Assembly (NCBI GenBank): GCA_002700095.1
Contig: PACL01000041.1
Span: 1 to 58,753 of the forward strand
Reading direction: 5' to 3'
DNA length: 58,753 nucleotides
Origin: Fulvimarina sp.
GTDB taxonomy: Bacteria; Pseudomonadota; Alphaproteobacteria; Rhizobiales; Rhizobiaceae
Under the pieces are notes generated by a model. That model had not been told where the DNA came from. It saw only the letters and a list, made by a program, of their open reading frames with translations, and made no database searches. This document shows, piece by piece, positions 53,259-58,753 of the stretch (positions within the stretch are counted from its first letter, which is position 1; each line of letters opens with the position of its first letter). Both the position numbers and the translations under genes were made by a program.

Positions 53259-54668
53259 ATGACGAGCGCCAACGAGATTCTGAAGCAGATCAAGGACAAC
53301 GACATCAAATTCGTTGACCTGCGCTTCACCGATCCGAAAGGCAAGATGCAGCATGTGACGATGGATGTCTCCATCGTCGACGAGGACATGTTCTCGGAAG
53401 GCTCGATGTTCGACGGTTCGTCGATCCAGGGCTGGAAGGCCATCAACGAGTCCGACATGGTGCTGATGCCGGATCCGGAGACGGCCTACATGGACCCGTT
53501 CTTCGCCCAGTCGACCATGGCCATCACCTGCGACATCCTCGACCCGATCTCCGGCGAGGGCTACAACCGCGATCCGCGCTCGACCGCCCGCAAGGCGGAA
53601 GCCTATCTGTCCCAGTCCGGCATCGGCGACACCTGCTATTTCGGCCCCGAGGCCGAGTTCTTCGTATTCGACGACGTGCGCTACAAGGCCGACCCGTACA
53701 ACACCGGCTTCAAGCTCGATTCGACCGAACTGCCATCGAACGACGACACCGAATACGAGACCGGCAATCTCGGTCATCGCCCGCGCATCAAGGGTGGCTA
53801 CTTCCCTGTTCCGCCGATCGACAGCTGCCAGGACATGCGCTCCGAGATGCTGACCGTCATGGCCGAGATGGGCGTCTCGGTCGAGAAGCACCATCACGAG
53901 GTGGCCGCCGCCCAGCACGAGCTCGGCATCAAGTTCGACACGCTGACCCGCAACGCCGACAAGATGCAGATCTACAAATACGTCATCCATCAGGTGGCGA
54001 ACGCCTACGGCAAGACGGCGACCTTCATGCCAAAGCCGGTCTATGGCGACAACGGCTCGGGCATGCACGTCCACCAGTCGATCTGGAAGGGCGACAAGCC
54101 GGCCTTCGCCGGCAACGAATATGCCGGCCTGTCGGAGAGCGCGCTGTTCTACATCGGCGGCATCATCAAGCATGCCAAGTCGATCAACGCCTTCACCAAC
54201 CCGTCGACCAACTCCTACAAGCGGCTGGTGCCGGGCTTCGAGGCGCCGGTGCTGCTCGCCTATTCGGCGCGCAACCGCTCGGCCTCCTGCCGCATCCCCT
54301 TCGGTCAGTCGCCCAAGGCCAAGCGCGTCGAGGTCCGCTTCCCCGACCCGACGGCGAACCCCTACCTCGCCTTCGCGGCCATGCTGATGGCCGGCCTCGA
54401 CGGCATCAAGAACAAGATCCATCCGGGCGCTGCCATGGACAAGGATCTCTACGACCTGCCGCCCGAGGAGCTGAAGGAGATCCCGACTGTCTGCCGGTCG
54501 CTCCGCGAGGCGATGGAGAGCCTCGATGCCGACCGCGACTTCCTGAAGGCTGGCGGCGTCTTCGACGACGACCAGATCGACGCCTTCATCGACCTGAAGA
54601 TGGCCGAGGTGCTGCGCTACGAGATGACGCCGCATCCGATCGAGTTCGACATGTACTACTCGATCTGA
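53259..54668 (+). CDS. glnA: Glutamine synthetase type I
   Basis: A 469-residue glutamine synthetase that combines glutamate and ammonia using ATP. Visible landmarks are [13 protein letters not shown] and [18 protein letters not shown] near the N-terminus, the metal-binding [30 protein letters not shown], the [12 protein letters not shown] loop and the adenylylation motif [10 protein letters not shown] with Tyr398. It should therefore be regulated by adenylylation via GlnE and PII. It follows glnB after 180 bases in which I see only its ribosome site (AAGGGAAGGAAGG). Confidence 0.98.
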   Translation: MTSANEILKQIKDNDIKFVDLRFTDPKGKMQHVTMDVSIVDEDMFSEGSMFDGSSIQGWKAINESDMVLMPDPETAYMDPFFAQSTMAITCDILDPISGEGYNRDPRSTARKAEAYLSQSGIGDTCYFGPEAEFFVFDDVRYKADPYNTGFKLDSTELPSNDDTEYETGNLGHRPRIKGGYFPVPPIDSCQDMRSEMLTVMAEMGVSVEKHHHEVAAAQHELGIKFDTLTRNADKMQIYKYVIHQVANAYGKTATFMPKPVYGDNGSGMHVHQSIWKGDKPAFAGNEYAGLSESALFYIGGIIKHAKSINAFTNPSTNSYKRLVPGFEAPVLLAYSARNRSASCRIPFGQSPKAKRVEVRFPDPTANPYLAFAAMLMAGLDGIKNKIHPGAAMDKDLYDLPPEELKEIPTVCRSLREAMESLDADRDFLKAGGVFDDDQIDAFIDLKMAEVLRYEMTPHPIEFDMYYSI

Positions 54669-54694
54669 GGCCGAAGGCTCATCGACGATCGGAG

Positions 54695-54724
54695 GGGGCG
54701 TCCGCCAGCGGGCGCCCCTTTTTT
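54695..54724 (+). terminator. Intrinsic terminator after glnA
   Basis: A GC-rich stem (GGGGCGTCCG with CGGGCGCCCC, one G-T pair) around a short loop is followed directly by six T residues. It starts 26 bases after the glnA stop and separates the nitrogen operon from parE. Confidence 0.85.
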
Positions 54725-54930
54725 CGTGGCGCCCGGCACGGCGGCGACGCCGGCCTTCGCCGCCGCACCGCCCGCACGGCAGATTTGCGGGGAAAAACGG
54801 CGGATCTCGCCGCCGATCACGGGCGCCGGGCGGCTGCCAGCCTTGAAGAACATTTCGTGAAAGTGTAGGCAGGGTCCATGATCGCGGCGCAGCGTGAGAC
54901 CCCTACGAGCGAACGAGGATTTTCCCACCG

Positions 54931-56955
<2,025 letters not shown>

Positions 56956-57126
56956 CGCCGACGACGTATCTCGCCGGTGCAGCGGTGTCGATCGACTTTC
57001 GTCCAGCATGTGAGCCGTGCCGGCCGCCAGGCGTTCGCAGGTCGACAGGCGCTAGAATTGGCCGATCGACGGCCGAAGGATGAACCCTTTCCTCAACGAC
57101 GGCCGAGCCGTGCAAAGGTGAAAACG

Positions 57127-57687
57127 ATGCCTCGCCCAGTCATTTCCAAGATCGCCGGCGTTCTCGCGGCCTCGCTGCTCCTGGCAGGCCCGGCGCTGGC
57201 CCAGGATGCACCGACGCCTGCCGAGCCTCAGGCCGGGGCGTCCGCTGCCGAACCGCAGGCGGGCGCTGCCGCAGCGCCGTCGGGCGGCCAGGCAGCCGGC
57301 CAATATGCTGCTGCGGTCGAAAGCCTGTCGCCGCTCGTCCAGGACGTCCAGGTCGTCGGGCCATGGACCGATGGCGACCAGAGCGGCGTCTGGCGCACGG
57401 TGATGGTCCAGCCGGCAGGCGACGACGCCAAGCCGCATTTCTTCATCCAGCAGCTCGATGCCTCCGGCCATGACGGCCTGTCGCTGCGCTCAACGGCCGA
57501 GATCACCGAAATTGCCACGCTCGACGGCCAGATCGTCGGCTACCGTGCCGACGATCCGGGCGAAGCGCAGACGAACAGCCTCAGCCTGTTCTTCGAGTTC
57601 GTCCCGGCCGACGGCGAGATCAGCGAGACCTACGAGCTGCACTTCACTCCCGGCCAGCCGTACATCTTCGGCCCCGCCTCGAACTGA
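57127..57687 (+). CDS. Secreted hypothetical protein
   Basis: A 186-residue protein with a signal peptide (IAGVLAASLLLAGPALAQDA) and a Pro/Ala/Gln-rich linker with the repeat AEPQAGASAAEPQAGAAAAP to about residue 60. The rest has the pattern VQVVGPWTDGDQSGVWRTVMVQPAGDDAKPHFFIQQLD and ends in FEFVPADGEISETYELHFTPGQPYIFGPASN. I do not recognise the domain; it looks like a small beta-rich periplasmic protein. AAAGGTG precedes the ATG. Longer open frames upstream are not supported. Confidence 0.72.
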   Translation: MPRPVISKIAGVLAASLLLAGPALAQDAPTPAEPQAGASAAEPQAGAAAAPSGGQAAGQYAAAVESLSPLVQDVQVVGPWTDGDQSGVWRTVMVQPAGDDAKPHFFIQQLDASGHDGLSLRSTAEITEIATLDGQIVGYRADDPGEAQTNSLSLFFEFVPADGEISETYELHFTPGQPYIFGPASN

Positions 57688-57692
57688 GACCC

Positions 57693-57723
57693 CCTGCCCG
57701 GCACGGTCGATGCCGGGCGCAGG
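57693..57723. terminator. Hairpin between convergent genes
   Basis: CCTGCCCGGCA and TGCCGGGCGCAGG can pair with a two-base bulge around a seven-base loop, in the 55-base gap between the convergent secreted-protein and hydrolase genes. There is no long T tract, so bidirectional terminator function is plausible but unproven. Confidence 0.4.
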
Positions 57724-57742
57724 TGTTTGCGCTTCGGGCCCA

Positions 57743-58444
57743 TCAGGCGCTGCGAGCCGCGTCGCTGGCGGCTCGCAGCGCCTGCGTGACGCCGTCCGGC
57801 GCTTCGGCCGGGACCATGTGCCCGACACCGTCCAGCCGCTCCAGGAGGGCTCCCCGGATGGCTGACGCCATCTCCTCGGACCGCTCCGGCGTGATGATCC
57901 GATCGCCTGTGCCGGCGATGACGGTGGTCGGCACGCGGATCCCCCTGAGCGTCGCGCGCTGGTCGCGGCGCCCGATGATCGCCGCCTGCTGGCGGGCGAA
58001 TGTCTCGGCGCCGATCTCCACCGCCATGTCGATGGCCAGACGCTCCAGCGCCTCCCGGTCGCCGACGCTACCGAAGAGTTTCGCGTTCAGGAGCCGCGCT
58101 GCGGCCTCGATGCCCCGCTCCCGCGCCAGGTCGACCAGCCGGAGGCGGGTCTCCGTCTGCTCCGGCGCCTCCGCCCTCGCCGAGGTGGCGACGAGAACCA
58201 GCCCCGTCACGCGTTCGGGCGCCCTCCGCATCACCTCCAGCGCGACGTAGCCGCCCATCGAGTGGCCGCAGAGGACGAACCGATCGGGAGTGGTATCGAG
58301 CAGCCGCTCGGCCATCGTCTCGATCGTATCGTCGAGGCGCGTCTCGGCAATCAGGGTAGAGCCGGGCAGAGCAGCGACCTGGGACCGGTAGATCGCTCCG
58401 GTGGACGACAGACCCGGCACGAGTACGATTTGCGATATTTTCAT
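57743..58444 (-). CDS. Alpha/beta hydrolase
   Basis: A 233-residue alpha/beta-hydrolase-fold enzyme. The nucleophile elbow is FVLCGHSMGGYVALEVM (GxSxG with Ser), with the acid probably in IAGTGDRIITPE and the His in LDGVGHMVPAEAP. The N-terminal strand IVLVPGLSSTGAIYRSQ gives the oxyanion region. It has no signal peptide, so it is cytoplasmic; the substrate is unknown. I set the start at 58444, preceded by GAAGGTG; an upstream ATG adds 12 residues. Confidence 0.86.
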   Translation of the reverse strand: MKISQIVLVPGLSSTGAIYRSQVAALPGSTLIAETRLDDTIETMAERLLDTTPDRFVLCGHSMGGYVALEVMRRAPERVTGLVLVATSARAEAPEQTETRLRLVDLARERGIEAAARLLNAKLFGSVGDREALERLAIDMAVEIGAETFARQQAAIIGRRDQRATLRGIRVPTTVIAGTGDRIITPERSEEMASAIRGALLERLDGVGHMVPAEAPDGVTQALRAASDAARSA

Positions 58445-58552
58445 GAAATTCACCTTCAAAAACCAGCAAAGCCGGCCCATATGACTGGTAACGGTTGACT
58501 CGGACGACCAGTCGACCTATCGCCCCAAGCATATGGGCTCCCCGTGGCGCAG

Positions 58553-58753
58553 ATGCGCCGACCTCTCGATCCGAAGAGACACGCCAGCTTGACACTCTTT
58601 TCCGAACTCGGTCTCAGCGCCAAGGTGCTGGCGGCTGTCGAAGCCTCCGGCTACACCGAACCCACCCCGATCCAGGCGGAAGCCATTCCGCATGCCCTGG
58701 AGCGTCGGGACATTCTCGGCATAGCCCAGACCGGCACCGGCAAGACGGCCTCC
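58553..58753 (+). CDS. DEAD-box RNA helicase, 3' truncated by window edge
   Basis: Only the first 67 codons are present. After a basic start the sequence reads [54 protein letters not shown], containing the Q motif (PTPIQ) and motif I (AQTGTGKT) of RhlE-like DEAD-box helicases, which remodel RNA in an ATP-dependent way. The start is uncertain: ATG at 58553, or TTG at 58589 giving a beginning (MTLFSELGL) more usual for the family. The remaining helicase motifs lie beyond the window. Confidence 0.85.
   Translation, partial: MRRPLDPKRHASLTLFSELGLSAKVLAAVEASGYTEPTPIQAEAIPHALERRDILGIAQTGTGKTAS

Overview
This is a GC-rich stretch of an alphaproteobacterial chromosome. Gene order and content point to the Hyphomicrobiales (Rhizobiales): glnB-glnA followed by parE; def-fmt-truA near dapE and dapD; a chorismate mutase-hisC-tyrC cluster; and a matA-matB malonate operon with a TRAP carrier. 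The exact family is not determinable by eye. I see no rRNA, tRNA, CRISPR array, insertion sequence or prophage. Both ends cut genes: a TRAP permease on the left and a DEAD-box helicase on the right.

Layout. 0-4.1 kb: malonate uptake and activation (TRAP permease, malonyl-CoA decarboxylase, malonyl-CoA synthetase). 4.2-6.7 kb: FUSC, MOSC and DedA genes on the minus strand. 6.9-12.7 kb: a minus-strand maturation module for molybdenum hydroxylases (flavin reductase, MoxR AAA+ ATPase, VWA/CoxE protein, two XdhC halves, and a molybdopterin-binding/nucleotidyltransferase fusion), with an inverted repeat pair inside it. 12.8-14.9 kb: a binding protein and a P1-family aminopeptidase. 15.1-23.9 kb: a signalling block consisting of a cation/proton antiporter with a C-terminal cNMP-binding domain, a CHASE2 class III nucleotide cyclase, a 1200-residue FecR-TPR-beta-barrel protein, and a small membrane protein resembling the Pycsar effector PycTM. 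24.0-29.2 kb: transporter, nucleotidase, phosphatase and secreted protease genes. 29.3-39.9 kb: mostly housekeeping (rmuC, def, fmt, truA, dapE, dapD, LOG family, CDP-alcohol phosphatidyltransferase). 40.1-43.5 kb: apaG, then aromatic amino acid biosynthesis. 43.6-48.2 kb: a TetR regulator facing a three-subunit PaoABC-like molybdenum hydroxylase, ended by a strong terminator. 48.4-50.9 kb: an oxalyl-CoA synthetase-like ligase and a ketopantoate reductase-like gene. 50.9-58.7 kb: nnr, glnB and glnA (with a sigma-54 promoter), parE, a secreted protein, a hydrolase and the helicase fragment.

How the genes may work together. The most striking region is 15.1-23.9 kb. The FecR-TPR-barrel gene and the cyclase overlap by one base and should be co-translated. 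The cyclase ends tail-to-tail against an antiporter that carries an apparently intact cyclic-nucleotide pocket. The PycTM-like gene is divergent from the barrel gene. I infer a candidate envelope-sensing circuit (outer-membrane/periplasmic sensor, inner-membrane cyclase, membrane effectors), but nothing in the sequence proves the connection. Separately, the maturation module at 6.9-12.7 kb has no structural hydroxylase beside it, and the PaoABC-like enzyme at 44.4-48.2 kb is a plausible client.
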